64,000 bases of DNA from Mesonia sp008017825. GTDB lineage: Bacteria; Bacteroidota; Bacteroidia; Flavobacteriales; Flavobacteriaceae. The notes beneath the pieces were generated by a model, which saw only the letters and a list, made by a program, of their open reading frames with translations, was not told the origin of the DNA and searched no databases. This document shows, piece by piece, positions 25,868-35,329 of the stretch (positions within the stretch are counted from its first letter, which is position 1; the number at the start of each line of letters is the position of its first letter). Location of the stretch: positions 1 to 64,000 of the forward strand of contig NZ_VRLS01000040.1 of the NCBI RefSeq assembly GCF_008017825.1, written 5' to 3'. The position numbers were made by a program, and so were the translations under genes.

Positions 25868-25886
25868 CATACAGCATTCATACAGC
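25868..25886. promoter_or_regulatory. Tandem CATACAGC repeats in the divergent promoter region
   Basis: CATACAGC occurs at 25868-25875 and 25879-25886, with an 11-bp period of about one helical turn. It lies between the kinase and the ABC operon. LytTR regulators bind tandem direct repeats, so it could be the system's own site, although the usual spacing is nearer 21 bp. Confidence 0.35.
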
Positions 25887-25955
25887 TTATTATAGGGTAT
25901 AACTTCATAATCATAGCATATATCATTTTAATTAGAAATATGATTTTCTTCAGTT

Positions 25956-25963
25956 TATGTTTG
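25956..25963 (+). promoter_or_regulatory. TAnnTTTG promoter box of the ABC/M1 operon
   Basis: TATGTTTG is a perfect match, 46 bp before the ATG at 26010. The CATACAGC repeats lie about 70-90 bp upstream of it, a reasonable activator distance. Confidence 0.5.
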
Positions 25964-26009
25964 ACACCATTGAGAAGCAAATTAAAACATCAATTAAAGA
26001 TCAATAATT

Positions 26010-26894
26010 ATGAATACTTTACAAATCAATAATTTAAGTAAAACCTATTCTAATGGAGTTAAGGCTTTAAATAACATTAATTTAGAAATCACGAATGGTA
26101 TGTTTGGTTTGCTTGGAGCCAATGGCGCAGGTAAATCTTCTTTAATGCGAACCATTGCCTCATTACAAGAACCGACTTCTGGTAGTATACTCTTTAATCA
26201 TTCAGACATTCTTAGAAAGCCTGAAAACATTAGGCAATGTTTAGGCTATTTACCTCAAGAATTTGGTGTATATCCTAAAATTTCAGCAGAGAAATTGCTC
26301 CATCATTTAGCGGTTTTAAAAGGCATATTAAACAAAAAACAGCGGAAAGAACAAGTAACAGCTTTGTTGCAGCAAGTCAACCTTTATCAACACAGAAAAA
26401 AAGCGGTTTATACCTTTTCTGGAGGTATGCGACAACGTTTTGGTATAGCCCAGGCTCTGTTAGGCAATCCACAAATTATTATAGTAGATGAGCCCACCGC
26501 AGGTTTAGATCCAGAAGAAAGTAATCGTTTTTTAAACTTATTAAGTGAAATAGGAGAGAATGTTATTGTTATTTTATCTACACATATTGTGGAGGATGTA
26601 AAAAACTTATGCCCTAAAATGGCTATTCTCTCTAACGGCGCCATTATCTCTCAAGGTAACCCTACCGAATTGGTAACAAGTATTGAAGGTAAAATATGGA
26701 CACGTATAATTCCTAAAAAGGATTTAAAGATGTATAAAGAATCTTATAGCGTTATTTCTACAAAATTGGTGTCAGGAGAAACTCAAATAAGAGTTTTATC
26801 AGATCATAAGCCAGGAGATAATTTTAAAGCTATTACACCAAATTTAGAAGATTTCTATTTCGCAACCTTATTCAATCCATCTAAAAACGCTTAA
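26010..26894 (+). CDS. ABC transporter ATP-binding protein
   Basis: This 294-aa protein has Walker A GANGAGKSS (36-44), a Q-loop near LPQEFG, signature FSGGMRQR (136-143), Walker B ending in D160-E161, and a switch histidine in STHIVED. About 70 extra C-terminal residues are typical of CcmA/NatA-type exporters. It lies 3 bp before the permease/peptidase gene and supplies its ATPase. Confidence 0.95.
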   Translation: MNTLQINNLSKTYSNGVKALNNINLEITNGMFGLLGANGAGKSSLMRTIASLQEPTSGSILFNHSDILRKPENIRQCLGYLPQEFGVYPKISAEKLLHHLAVLKGILNKKQRKEQVTALLQQVNLYQHRKKAVYTFSGGMRQRFGIAQALLGNPQIIIVDEPTAGLDPEESNRFLNLLSEIGENVIVILSTHIVEDVKNLCPKMAILSNGAIISQGNPTELVTSIEGKIWTRIIPKKDLKMYKESYSVISTKLVSGETQIRVLSDHKPGDNFKAITPNLEDFYFATLFNPSKNA

Positions 26895-26897
26895 ACC

Positions 26898-29800
26898 ATG
26901 TTCACATCATTATTACAATTTGAAGTGTTTTATCAAGTAAAACAACGGGCGTTTCCCATATTTGCTATTTTATTTTTGGCATTGGGTGTATTTGTGGGGA
27001 GTCAAGGATTTGCCCCCACAGGTGTAAACTTTAACTCTGTATATCAAGTTTATTTTCATACAGGTTTATTTACTTTAGGAAGTGTATTTATCATCATGTT
27101 CTTTGCGATTAATGCTATGCTTCGTGATAAGCAATACCAAATGGAAAGTTTAGTCTTCAGCTCTTCTGTACAAAAGTTGCAATACTTTTGGACTCGTTTT
27201 CTAGGAACCTATATTTTTAGCTTACTAGCTTTTACACCTTTTGTTTTAGGATATATTTTTGGAAATTATTTTTCTGGCTTAGACGCGGAACGTCTTGGTG
27301 AGTTTCAATTAATAACCTATGTACAGCCTTGGTTATACATGGTGGTGCCTAATCTATTTATATGCACAGCCATCATATTTTCTGTATGTACTTTGTCAAA
27401 AAATAGTATGGCAACTTATGCAAGTGCCGTATTTGTATATATGCTATACTTTGTTTGTTCGCTATTTTTAAATTCGCCTTTACTAGCACAATCCGTTCCT
27501 GCATCACCAGAAGCTATGGCTTTTGCGGCGGTAGCAGATCCTTTTGGTGTGGCTGCATTTTTTGAGCAAACACAGTACTGGACACCTTTTCAAAAAAACA
27601 CGCAACTACTTTCATTCTCAGGCTTGTTTTTATGGAATAGACTGCTGTGGATCGTCGTAGGTTTAGGAATTTTGTTGGTCACCTACAGTTTGTTCACCTT
27701 TAGAAACCTTACGAGAAAAGAAAAGAAAACAACCACAACCGCAACCAGTACAAACGCACCCATAATATCTTACCAACCCCTAGAGACCGCGTATCATTTT
27801 AAAGCACAATTACGAGCATTTTTTTCATTACTAAAATTAGAATTAACTAGTGTTTTTAAGAGTTTACCATTTATAGCGGTATTGATTATGTGGTTAATGA
27901 TAGTGTTTTCAGAATTGCATAGTACTGTAATTGGTGGCGGAGAATATGGCGTTAGTCAATACCCTTTTACTAACCAACTTATAAGTTTAATAGTCAATCC
28001 GTTAACGCTGTTTAGTCTCATTTTAATCATTTTTTATAGCTCCGAAATTGTTTGGAGAGAACGTAGTTTAAACTTCAACTTAATTATTGATGCCGTACCC
28101 ACAAAAAATAGTGTGTTCTTTCTCTCTAAGCTTTTTGCTATTCTATTATTACCTGTCATTCTAATCACAAGTGGAATCATAATGTGTATATTATTTCAGG
28201 TGTATTTAAACTATTCAAACTTCGAGTTGAGTTTGTATGCCTCTTTATATTACCATTACGGATTACAACTCGTAGTATTTAGTATGATAGGTATGTTTAT
28301 TAACAGTATAGCCAAAACTAAATATTTAGGTATGGGTCTGTTTGGGTTATTTGTACTATTAAGCTTAAAATCTGATGTGATTGGTCTCGAACACCCATTA
28401 ACTAGCCTTGGGTTTATGCCTAGAATATCCTATACGAATATGAATGGCTTTTATGGAAGTTTGAGCTTATTTCATCATTTAGCAGTCTATTGGTTAGCTT
28501 TAGGTCTGCTATTCGTTTGGGGCTCATTTAAAATTTGGAATAGAGGAGTAGGGGCTAATTTTTCAACCCAACTAAAACAATTAAAAAATGGTGGTTCTAC
28601 CTTTCAAAAAGCATCATTTATCTTCTTCATTTTAGTATTTATAGGTGCCGGAAGTTTGATTTTTTATAATATGAATTGGGTTTCAGACTACGTAACCACA
28701 AGCGATAATTTAAATTTTAGGGAACAGTATGAAAAAAAATTTAAACCCTATGAAGATTTAGTGCGACCTTATGCCATATCCAGAAAAACCGAAATGGCTA
28801 TTTTTCCTGAAGAAAGAAGTTATAGTATAAAAGCAGATTATATATTGAAAAACGGAGGTGAAGAACCTTTATACAACATCTTTATTACGGAGCGTCTTCC
28901 ATTGGAATCTATAAGAATTGAAAACGCAGATTTAGTGATGCATGATACCACCTATGGCGTTTATCTATTTCGTTTGAAAAAACCTTTACAACCCCAGGAA
29001 ACTGTGCGTTATACTTATCATTTGAACCATAGGTTAAAAGTTTATGATGAAGACAAAACCATTGTCAATAACGGAACTTATATCACCCACCGCAATTTTG
29101 AACCTATGTTAGGATATAGCTCTAGTCTAGAACTTACAGATAAAGCAGAACGAGAAAAGAGAAATTTACCTACACGGGAAAAAGAAATTACTTCAGATGA
29201 ACATATTGCGCTTGAAGAATTTAACAATGAAAAAACGAGCTTCGAAACTATTGTATCTACAAGTAGCGACCAAATAGCACTAAGTTCAGGTAAACTGATA
29301 AAACAATGGTCAGACCATAACCGAAATTATTTTCACTATAAAGCCAAGAATAAAGTCATCCCCATGTTAGCCTATTTCTCCGCCAACTATACTACTAAAA
29401 TAGTGGATCATCAAGGAATTTCTATAGAACAGTATTTCGATGAAGCTCATTCCTTTAATGTGGAAGAGATTGAAAAAAGCACTACACAAACCTTAGACTA
29501 TTGCGAGAAAAACTTTGGGGATTATGCTTTTGATCATATAAGAATAGCAGAAATTCCTTCACATTGGTCCTTTGGTGGATTTGCGCATCCCGGAGTGATT
29601 AGTATGGTGGAGGATCGATTGTATTTAACCGATGTCAGGAACGAGGAAAATTTCAATTTGGTTGCAAAAAGGACTATTCACGAAGTGGCTCATCAATATT
29701 GGGGGCATACGTTATCAGCAAAACCAGTAGCAGGCGGATCTATTTTTGTAGAAGGATTTGCAAAATATACAGAAGCCGTTGTGATGGAAAAGATGTATGG

Positions 29801-30473
29801 CAAAGCTGCTGTTTATGCATTGAGTGAAAATGCTAGGAGACGTTATTTTTCAGGAAGATCGTTTGCAAGCGATCTAGAACCACCAGTTTATAAAGTACTG
29901 GGCGAAGGTTATATTTCTTATGGAAAAGCTTTAAATGTGATGTTAGGCTTACGAGATTTGCTGGGGGAGAATCAGCTTAACCAGGTTATAAAAGCCTTAA
30001 CTGAAAAACACCGAAACCATGTCACATTAGATGCAAATAGCGTTGAATTTTTAGAAATGATTTATGAGGAAACGCCTAAAGAATACCATCATTTAATTGA
30101 TGATTGGTTTAAAAAAGTAATCACCTACGACTTAATTATGGAGAAGAGTTCTTATATAGCTTTAGAAAATGGCACTTATGAAATTACAGCAACTATAAAA
30201 GCAAAACGCTTTGAAAGCATAGCTAATGGAGAGATTGTTCCTATAGGAATTAATGAACCTATTAAAATAGGAATCTTTACAACACATCCCTCCTTAGTAA
30301 AAGAGGATAGCTCTATACTGTATTATGAGTCAACACAAATCAATAAAGAAAGTACTGTAATAAAATTTATAGTAAATGAAAAACCTAGTTATATTGCCAT
30401 TGATCCTTATGGCACAAGATCGGATGAAAATTTAGTGGATAATATATTTAAAATGCTAAGAACAGAAATCTAA
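26898..30473 (+). CDS. ABC permease fused to M1-family metallopeptidase
   Basis: This 1191-aa fusion has an N-terminal ABC-2 type permease region with about 12 membrane helices (1-600) and a C-terminal M1 (gluzincin) peptidase domain on one outer face (about 620-1191). The zinc site HEVAH is at 928-932; the third ligand Glu lies 19 residues after it in FVEGFAKY, one more than in classical M1 enzymes but as remembered for this fused family. The peptidase is predicted to lie on the periplasmic side. It works with the ATPase upstream and is probably controlled by the divergent LytTR pair. Substrate unknown. Confidence 0.85.
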   Translation: MFTSLLQFEVFYQVKQRAFPIFAILFLALGVFVGSQGFAPTGVNFNSVYQVYFHTGLFTLGSVFIIMFFAINAMLRDKQYQMESLVFSSSVQKLQYFWTRFLGTYIFSLLAFTPFVLGYIFGNYFSGLDAERLGEFQLITYVQPWLYMVVPNLFICTAIIFSVCTLSKNSMATYASAVFVYMLYFVCSLFLNSPLLAQSVPASPEAMAFAAVADPFGVAAFFEQTQYWTPFQKNTQLLSFSGLFLWNRLLWIVVGLGILLVTYSLFTFRNLTRKEKKTTTTATSTNAPIISYQPLETAYHFKAQLRAFFSLLKLELTSVFKSLPFIAVLIMWLMIVFSELHSTVIGGGEYGVSQYPFTNQLISLIVNPLTLFSLILIIFYSSEIVWRERSLNFNLIIDAVPTKNSVFFLSKLFAILLLPVILITSGIIMCILFQVYLNYSNFELSLYASLYYHYGLQLVVFSMIGMFINSIAKTKYLGMGLFGLFVLLSLKSDVIGLEHPLTSLGFMPRISYTNMNGFYGSLSLFHHLAVYWLALGLLFVWGSFKIWNRGVGANFSTQLKQLKNGGSTFQKASFIFFILVFIGAGSLIFYNMNWVSDYVTTSDNLNFREQYEKKFKPYEDLVRPYAISRKTEMAIFPEERSYSIKADYILKNGGEEPLYNIFITERLPLESIRIENADLVMHDTTYGVYLFRLKKPLQPQETVRYTYHLNHRLKVYDEDKTIVNNGTYITHRNFEPMLGYSSSLELTDKAEREKRNLPTREKEITSDEHIALEEFNNEKTSFETIVSTSSDQIALSSGKLIKQWSDHNRNYFHYKAKNKVIPMLAYFSANYTTKIVDHQGISIEQYFDEAHSFNVEEIEKSTTQTLDYCEKNFGDYAFDHIRIAEIPSHWSFGGFAHPGVISMVEDRLYLTDVRNEENFNLVAKRTIHEVAHQYWGHTLSAKPVAGGSIFVEGFAKYTEAVVMEKMYGKAAVYALSENARRRYFSGRSFASDLEPPVYKVLGEGYISYGKALNVMLGLRDLLGENQLNQVIKALTEKHRNHVTLDANSVEFLEMIYEETPKEYHHLIDDWFKKVITYDLIMEKSSYIALENGTYEITATIKAKRFESIANGEIVPIGINEPIKIGIFTTHPSLVKEDSSILYYESTQINKESTVIKFIVNEKPSYIAIDPYGTRSDENLVDNIFKMLRTEI

Positions 30474-30876
30474 AATGCAAGAATCTTGATTCTAATTTAT
30501 ACTTGTACACCTAAAATTTAGACTATGGGAATAACGAACATACATATCTTAGATAAAAATTGCTGTGAGATCATCCCTAGTTATAGGCTTAAAGACGTTG
30601 TAACAGGATGATATTAAAAACAACAATTTTTCCTATAATGTTCTATTTGCCGCAAGTCCTGATTTTTTAATCTAAGGGTAGCTATGTTTTGGTAAAAGTG
30701 AAAGTATTTCTTCAGTTTCTTATAAAAATTTATTCTAAAAAGTTTCTTCTACAATGTTAATGGAACACTTTTTATGCGACGACGTAGGAGGGAAGCGTAA
30801 TGTGAGTGGAATGGAAAATTATTTCTTAATTAATGATTTATTTTGTATATTTTTACCACAAATACTACACTATTAA
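30474..30876. other. Gene-free region upstream of IetAS
   Basis: This 403-bp gap has no supported gene. A 28-codon ORF at 30524-30610 has no visible promoter or family. The right part is AT-rich with T-runs just before the AAA gene, but no exact TAnnTTTG box. Confidence 0.4.
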
Positions 30877-31854
30877 ATGGCTGCTGCTGAACAAATAAAA
30901 AGTTTAATTAAATCTTTTAGTGAAGGTGATGATTCACGCTTCTATGCTACAGCTATGCAAATTGCTGCTGCAGAAGCACGTAAAGGACATCAAGATCTTG
31001 CAGAAGAGTTGAAAAAATTAATTCAAGATTCGAAAAAATCTAAGATTAATGAAAATATTCTAAAGAGATTACCAGTAAATGCTGCACAAAAAGAGCTTAA
31101 TGATTTATTAGAATTCTCTAGACCTGTGGATAAATTGAAAGATATGGTCTTATCTATTAAACTAAAAAAAACTATTCAAAGAATTTTAGATGAACAACGT
31201 CAAATAGAAAAGTTAAGACAACACAATTTATTTCCTAGAAAAAAAATACTATTAACTGGACCTCCAGGTTGTGGAAAAACAATGACGGCAAGAGTGATAT
31301 CTAATGAATTAAGTATTCCTCTTTTCGTAATAAGACTAGATGGCCTAATAAGTAGGTATATGGGAGAGTCAATAGCGAAACTTCGTTTGGTCTTTGATAC
31401 AATGAAAGAATTTAGAGCCGTTTATTTATTTGATGAATTTGATAGTATTGGAACAACTAGAAGTCAAGGCAATGAAGTTGGAGAAATAAAAAGAGTGCTT
31501 AATAGTTTTTTACTTCAAATTGAAAAAGATGATTCAAATAGTTTAATAATTGCGGCAACTAATATGCCTGAAAATTTAGATGAAGCATTATTTAGACGAT
31601 TCGATGATATTATAAATTATCCATTACCTAATGAAGAGCAAATCTTCAAATACTTTAAAAGAGAGCTTTTAAAAAATGAATTAATAAGCGAAAAAAATCT
31701 AATTGAACTTTCAAAAAAATCTATTGGACTAAATTTTTCAGACCTAGAAAAAATTTGTCAAGATTTTTTAAAAAATATTATCGTTTACGGAAAGGAAGAG
31801 TCAAGTTTAGAGTTTTTATTTGAAATTATTAACTCAAGAAAAAGATCTTTATAA
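30877..31854 (+). CDS. ietA: IetA-like AAA ATPase of an anti-phage system
   Basis: This 325-aa protein has a helical N-terminal domain (1-95) followed by one AAA domain: Walker A GPPGCGKT at 128-135, Walker B LFDEFD with D186-E187, sensor 1 AATN, and a double arginine at the end of LDEALFRRFDD. Single-AAA ATPases next to a subtilase define IetAS, described on Agrobacterium Ti plasmids and later shown as an anti-phage system. The gene is AT-rich with coding unlike the core genes around it. Six bp separate it from the subtilase. Confidence 0.8.
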   Translation: MAAAEQIKSLIKSFSEGDDSRFYATAMQIAAAEARKGHQDLAEELKKLIQDSKKSKINENILKRLPVNAAQKELNDLLEFSRPVDKLKDMVLSIKLKKTIQRILDEQRQIEKLRQHNLFPRKKILLTGPPGCGKTMTARVISNELSIPLFVIRLDGLISRYMGESIAKLRLVFDTMKEFRAVYLFDEFDSIGTTRSQGNEVGEIKRVLNSFLLQIEKDDSNSLIIAATNMPENLDEALFRRFDDIINYPLPNEEQIFKYFKRELLKNELISEKNLIELSKKSIGLNFSDLEKICQDFLKNIIVYGKEESSLEFLFEIINSRKRSL

Positions 31855-31860
31855 AATAGT

Positions 31861-34320
31861 ATGTCTGACTTAAATCACATTTTTCTTAATGGAAATAATT
31901 CTTCTTTGCCATATAGTACTTATGGTGGTGGAAAATTTCATCATAAAGACGGTAGAGATAGAACAGCGCATGGAAGGGGTATAAAAAGTTCTTTTAGTTC
32001 TGCTGTATCTGAGTTTACTGACGGAAATGAAGAATATGAATTTGTATATATAGAGTTTGAATCTGCATTAAATTTTGAATTAGCTTTCGATAGTTTTGAA
32101 GATGCTGCTGGAAATTACAGACTTGCATCTTGTAAAGCTGAATTTAGCACTGATTCTGATGGTAATCAGCAAATTGTATACAAAATTGCGGTTTACTTAA
32201 ATAAGAAAGCTGTTTCCAATTTTTTAAATAAAGTTGAAAAATACTTAACAGAGGAAACTATAACAGGTAAGCCAAAAAACCAAAATTTAATAGCGAATAT
32301 TGAAAATATTAGAGCAGCTACTCTAGAAAGTTTTTGGCAAGAACCAGAAGTAGATTTTCCTAGCTCAAATGTTAGTGTATGGTGGGAAGTTTGGTTTAGT
32401 GGTGCTAATAAAGAAACAGTAGTAGAAACATTAAATACTTTAACAACAGATACTGTTTTAACTAATAGTAGACTTCTTGTTTTTCCAGAAAACATTGTTG
32501 GTTTAATTAAAGCTACTCCAGAAGAATTAGGAGAAAGATTACTTTATGTAGATAATTTAGCAGAAATAAGAAAACCTATTGAAACCGCTGATTTTTTTAC
32601 AAATCTCGATAAAGATTGGGAAGGTGATTTCATTAATGATTTACGTGATAGAATTAATAATCAAATAGAAATGAATAATGTTTCAGTTTGTTTATTGGAT
32701 TCTGGAGTCAATCGATTAAATCCACTATTGGTAGATTTAATCTCGGAAAGAAATTTAGATTCAGTAAACCCAACTTGGACAAATTCTGACTCTTACAGAC
32801 AAGGACATGGTACTCCAATGGCTGGTCTTATTATATATGGGGATTTAATTGCCCCATTGAGTTCTAGTACACCAATCAATGTTTCTAATAATATTGAGAG
32901 TATTAAAATTGTTGATCGTACAGCGAATGACCCAGATTTATATGGCCAAATAACTCTTGAAGCCATAGCTATTGGTGAAATTATGAACCCTAAAAATAAA
33001 AGAGTCGTTTGTTTGGCAGTAACTTCTCCTGATAATAAATATTTAGGCAGACCATCTTCGTGGTCCGCCGCAGTTGATCAAAAAATGTTTGGGTCAATTG
33101 AGGATAGAAATAATAATACTGTAATTTTAGTTTCAAGTGGAAACCTATCCTTTGTAGATAGATTAAATTACCCTATCTCAAATGATGATCTATCAATAGA
33201 AGATCCAGCTCAAGCATTTAATGCTATAACCGTAGGAGCTTATACAAACAAGGACAGATTGGATGTTGTAACTTATCCTGGAGCACAACTATTGGCTCAA
33301 AGAGGACAAATGTCTCCATGTAACACAACTTCCATAAGTTGGAATAAAAAATGGCCAAAAAAACCAGATATAGTTTTTGAAGGAGGAAATGATGGTATCT
33401 TTAATTCTGGTATATTAGATGAAGAATCATTAAAACTTTTGTCTACAGGAGTAGGAGGTATAGGAAGATCATGGCTCTCAACAATGGCAGATACAAGTGC
33501 AGCTACTGCACTTGCTTCTAAATTTGCTGCTGAATTATATCAAAAATACCCAAGCTATTTACCTGAAACTATTCGTGCCTTAATAATTCATTCTGCAGAT
33601 TGGAATGGTATAATGTTGAATAACAGGGATATCAATAGTTTCTCTTCAGAAGAAAAATCTAAACTTTTAGCGAGAGTAGGCTATGGTATACCTAATTTGA
33701 GCAAAGCTAAATATAGTGCTGAAAATTCATTAAGTATAATAGCAGAAAGAACTCTAAAGCCTTTTAAATTTGAAGATAGTAGAGTTAAAACTAATGTTTT
33801 TCATTTATTTGATTTACCCTGGCCTACAGATATTTTGTCTGATTTAGCTGAATTAGATGTGAAATTAATAGTAACGTTATCATACTTTATTGAACCAAAT
33901 CCTGGAAATAAAAGATATGCTAGTGACCAATCATACAAATCACATGGATTGAGGTTTAAAATGATTGATAAAAATGAAAGTCAAGGAGCTTTTCAAGCTC
34001 GAGTTAGTAAAGCTATAAAAGATGAACAAGACGATTATGTAGCTGAAGGTAGCGAGAATTGGATATTAGGCAGTCAAGTTAGAGATAAAGGTAGTATTCA
34101 CAAGGATATTTGGGTTGGTGCCGCTGCTGATTTAGCATTAAGAAATAAAATTGCGGTTTATCCAGTAGGTGGATGGTGGAAAAACAGAAAAAAACTCAAT
34201 CGTTATGATTCATCGGTTAGATATAGTTTAATTACTTCTATTGAAACAAACGAAGCTGATATTGATATATATAACAATGTATTGAATCAGATTACAGTAT
34301 CAATACCTATTGATATTTAA
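31861..34320 (+). CDS. ietS: IetS-like subtilisin-family serine protease
   Basis: This 819-aa S8 peptidase has the catalytic triad D280 (VCLLDSGVN), H316 (GHGTPMAG) and S546 (ADTSAATA), with the oxyanion Asn N428 in VSSGN. Residues 1-240 form a novel N-terminal domain and 600-819 a beta-rich C-terminal part. There is no signal peptide or propeptide, so it acts in the cytosol, unlike secreted subtilases. It is presumably kept inactive until the AAA partner triggers it on infection. The pairing and order (AAA, then protease) match IetAS. Confidence 0.8.
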   Translation: MSDLNHIFLNGNNSSLPYSTYGGGKFHHKDGRDRTAHGRGIKSSFSSAVSEFTDGNEEYEFVYIEFESALNFELAFDSFEDAAGNYRLASCKAEFSTDSDGNQQIVYKIAVYLNKKAVSNFLNKVEKYLTEETITGKPKNQNLIANIENIRAATLESFWQEPEVDFPSSNVSVWWEVWFSGANKETVVETLNTLTTDTVLTNSRLLVFPENIVGLIKATPEELGERLLYVDNLAEIRKPIETADFFTNLDKDWEGDFINDLRDRINNQIEMNNVSVCLLDSGVNRLNPLLVDLISERNLDSVNPTWTNSDSYRQGHGTPMAGLIIYGDLIAPLSSSTPINVSNNIESIKIVDRTANDPDLYGQITLEAIAIGEIMNPKNKRVVCLAVTSPDNKYLGRPSSWSAAVDQKMFGSIEDRNNNTVILVSSGNLSFVDRLNYPISNDDLSIEDPAQAFNAITVGAYTNKDRLDVVTYPGAQLLAQRGQMSPCNTTSISWNKKWPKKPDIVFEGGNDGIFNSGILDEESLKLLSTGVGGIGRSWLSTMADTSAATALASKFAAELYQKYPSYLPETIRALIIHSADWNGIMLNNRDINSFSSEEKSKLLARVGYGIPNLSKAKYSAENSLSIIAERTLKPFKFEDSRVKTNVFHLFDLPWPTDILSDLAELDVKLIVTLSYFIEPNPGNKRYASDQSYKSHGLRFKMIDKNESQGAFQARVSKAIKDEQDDYVAEGSENWILGSQVRDKGSIHKDIWVGAAADLALRNKIAVYPVGGWWKNRKKLNRYDSSVRYSLITSIETNEADIDIYNNVLNQITVSIPIDI

Positions 34321-34470
34321 TTATTATGTAAAATATAATCTTAATGTTACGTTTGACCTCATTAAATTTTGGTTAAACAATAAGGTGAAGTGAGCGTGTA
34401 CATTTTATAAAAATTCGAGAAGATGCGGCTGGATAATGATAGTTCTATTGATTAAACAAAACGTTTTAAA

Positions 34471-34585
34471 TCGCCAACACGCCAGCTCGCTCAAAAAAAT
34501 CAAAAGTCTACTAGACTTTCAATTTTATGCCGTCTAAAATATAGCGATTGAGCCGTACATTGTTTCGCCAACACGCTAGCTCGCT
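34471..34585. repeat. 21-bp direct repeat
   Basis: TCGCCAACACGCCAGCTCGCT (34471-34491) and the same sequence with one change (C to T, 34565-34585) recur 94 bp apart. They are GC-rich in an AT-rich setting and each ends in GCTCGCT. Confidence 0.75.
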
Positions 34586-34643
34586 GCTACATTAAAAATG
34601 TACTTTGGGTACATTTTCTTAACGTTTGCCCGTATGCAGCCTT

Positions 34644-34759
34644 GAAATCGCAGATTCACGAATACCATTAAAAACAATAGATATTATTAATGAGTATTTT
34701 TTGTTTAGCTCACGCGTTAATATTTTATTGGAGTTCGTGAATCTCCGAAAGTCGATTTC
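34644..34759. repeat. Imperfect inverted repeat
   Basis: GAAATCGCAGATTCACGAA (34644-34662) is matched in inverse by TTCGTGAATCTC (34734-34745) plus CGATTTC (34753-34759), with a 7-bp insertion in the right arm. The left arm shares its core with the 148-bp repeat at 8923-9340. Confidence 0.6.
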
Positions 34760-35153
34760 TTTTGTGTCAAGACAAAAGATAATGAAACACGAAAAAAAGA
34801 ATTAATTGAAGTTCTATAGTTAACAAGTGCATAGAAATTATCTCGCAGAGTAATTTTATGCTCTTATGGCAAGCTTACGAGAATCGTCTAAAATTTTTTA
34901 TTCCGTACATTTTATCGAATACAAGATTTTTAATTAGAGCAAAAAGGTTAGCTTTTTTTTGGCGCTGGCAAAGCGGCTGGAAATTGTGTTTAAAAATAAA
35001 TGTCATAAAAAGGTATTTAAATTTTTAAAAATCAATCGAGTGCATTGGCATGCGGCTATTTTACATAGCGACTAATTATAGCTTACGAATATAAATGAAA
35101 CTCAGGTCGTAAAACGGCTGTTACATATAGCTTACAAATAAACATAGCGTTCC

Positions 35154-35247
35154 GCAAATTGGCTTTTACATAATATCTGCCGATATAATTCATATACTTG
35201 AAGTTATATCTGATATTATATAAAATACTACGTATACGCCAATTTGC
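35154..35247. repeat. 94-nt imperfect hairpin
   Basis: Outer arms GCAAATTGGC (35154-35163) and GCCAATTTGC (35238-35247) are perfect. An inner stem pairs AATATC (35172-35177) with GATATT (35212-35217), GATATAA (35182-35188) with TTATATC (35204-35210), and TTC with GAA, around an 8-nt loop, with small bulges. It looks like a folded single-strand element or cruciform; core sites of an integron attC are not visible. Confidence 0.55.
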
Positions 35248-35329
35248 TAAATAAACAAGTTGTACTATAATTTATATTATGTAAAATAGGATATTTTAAA
35301 ACTAACTTGCTTTTATCAATTATTACCCA

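Larger units (their letters stand above)
34321..35329. other. 1-kb gene-free region after IetAS with repeats
   Basis: No ORF longer than about 30 codons looks real. The region holds a 21-bp direct repeat (34471-34491 and 34565-34585), an imperfect inverted repeat (34644-34662 against 34734-34759), several GTACATTTT motifs and a long hairpin at 35154-35247. It is more structured and more mixed in base composition than ordinary spacers, as expected at an insertion site. Confidence 0.6.

Noticed and set aside
30524..30610. 28-aa ORF upstream of IetAS
   Set aside because: Too short, no promoter box, no recognisable pattern.
35154..35247. Integron attC site
   Set aside because: The fold resembles one, but the conserved GTTRRRY / RYYYAAC core sites are not found at its ends.
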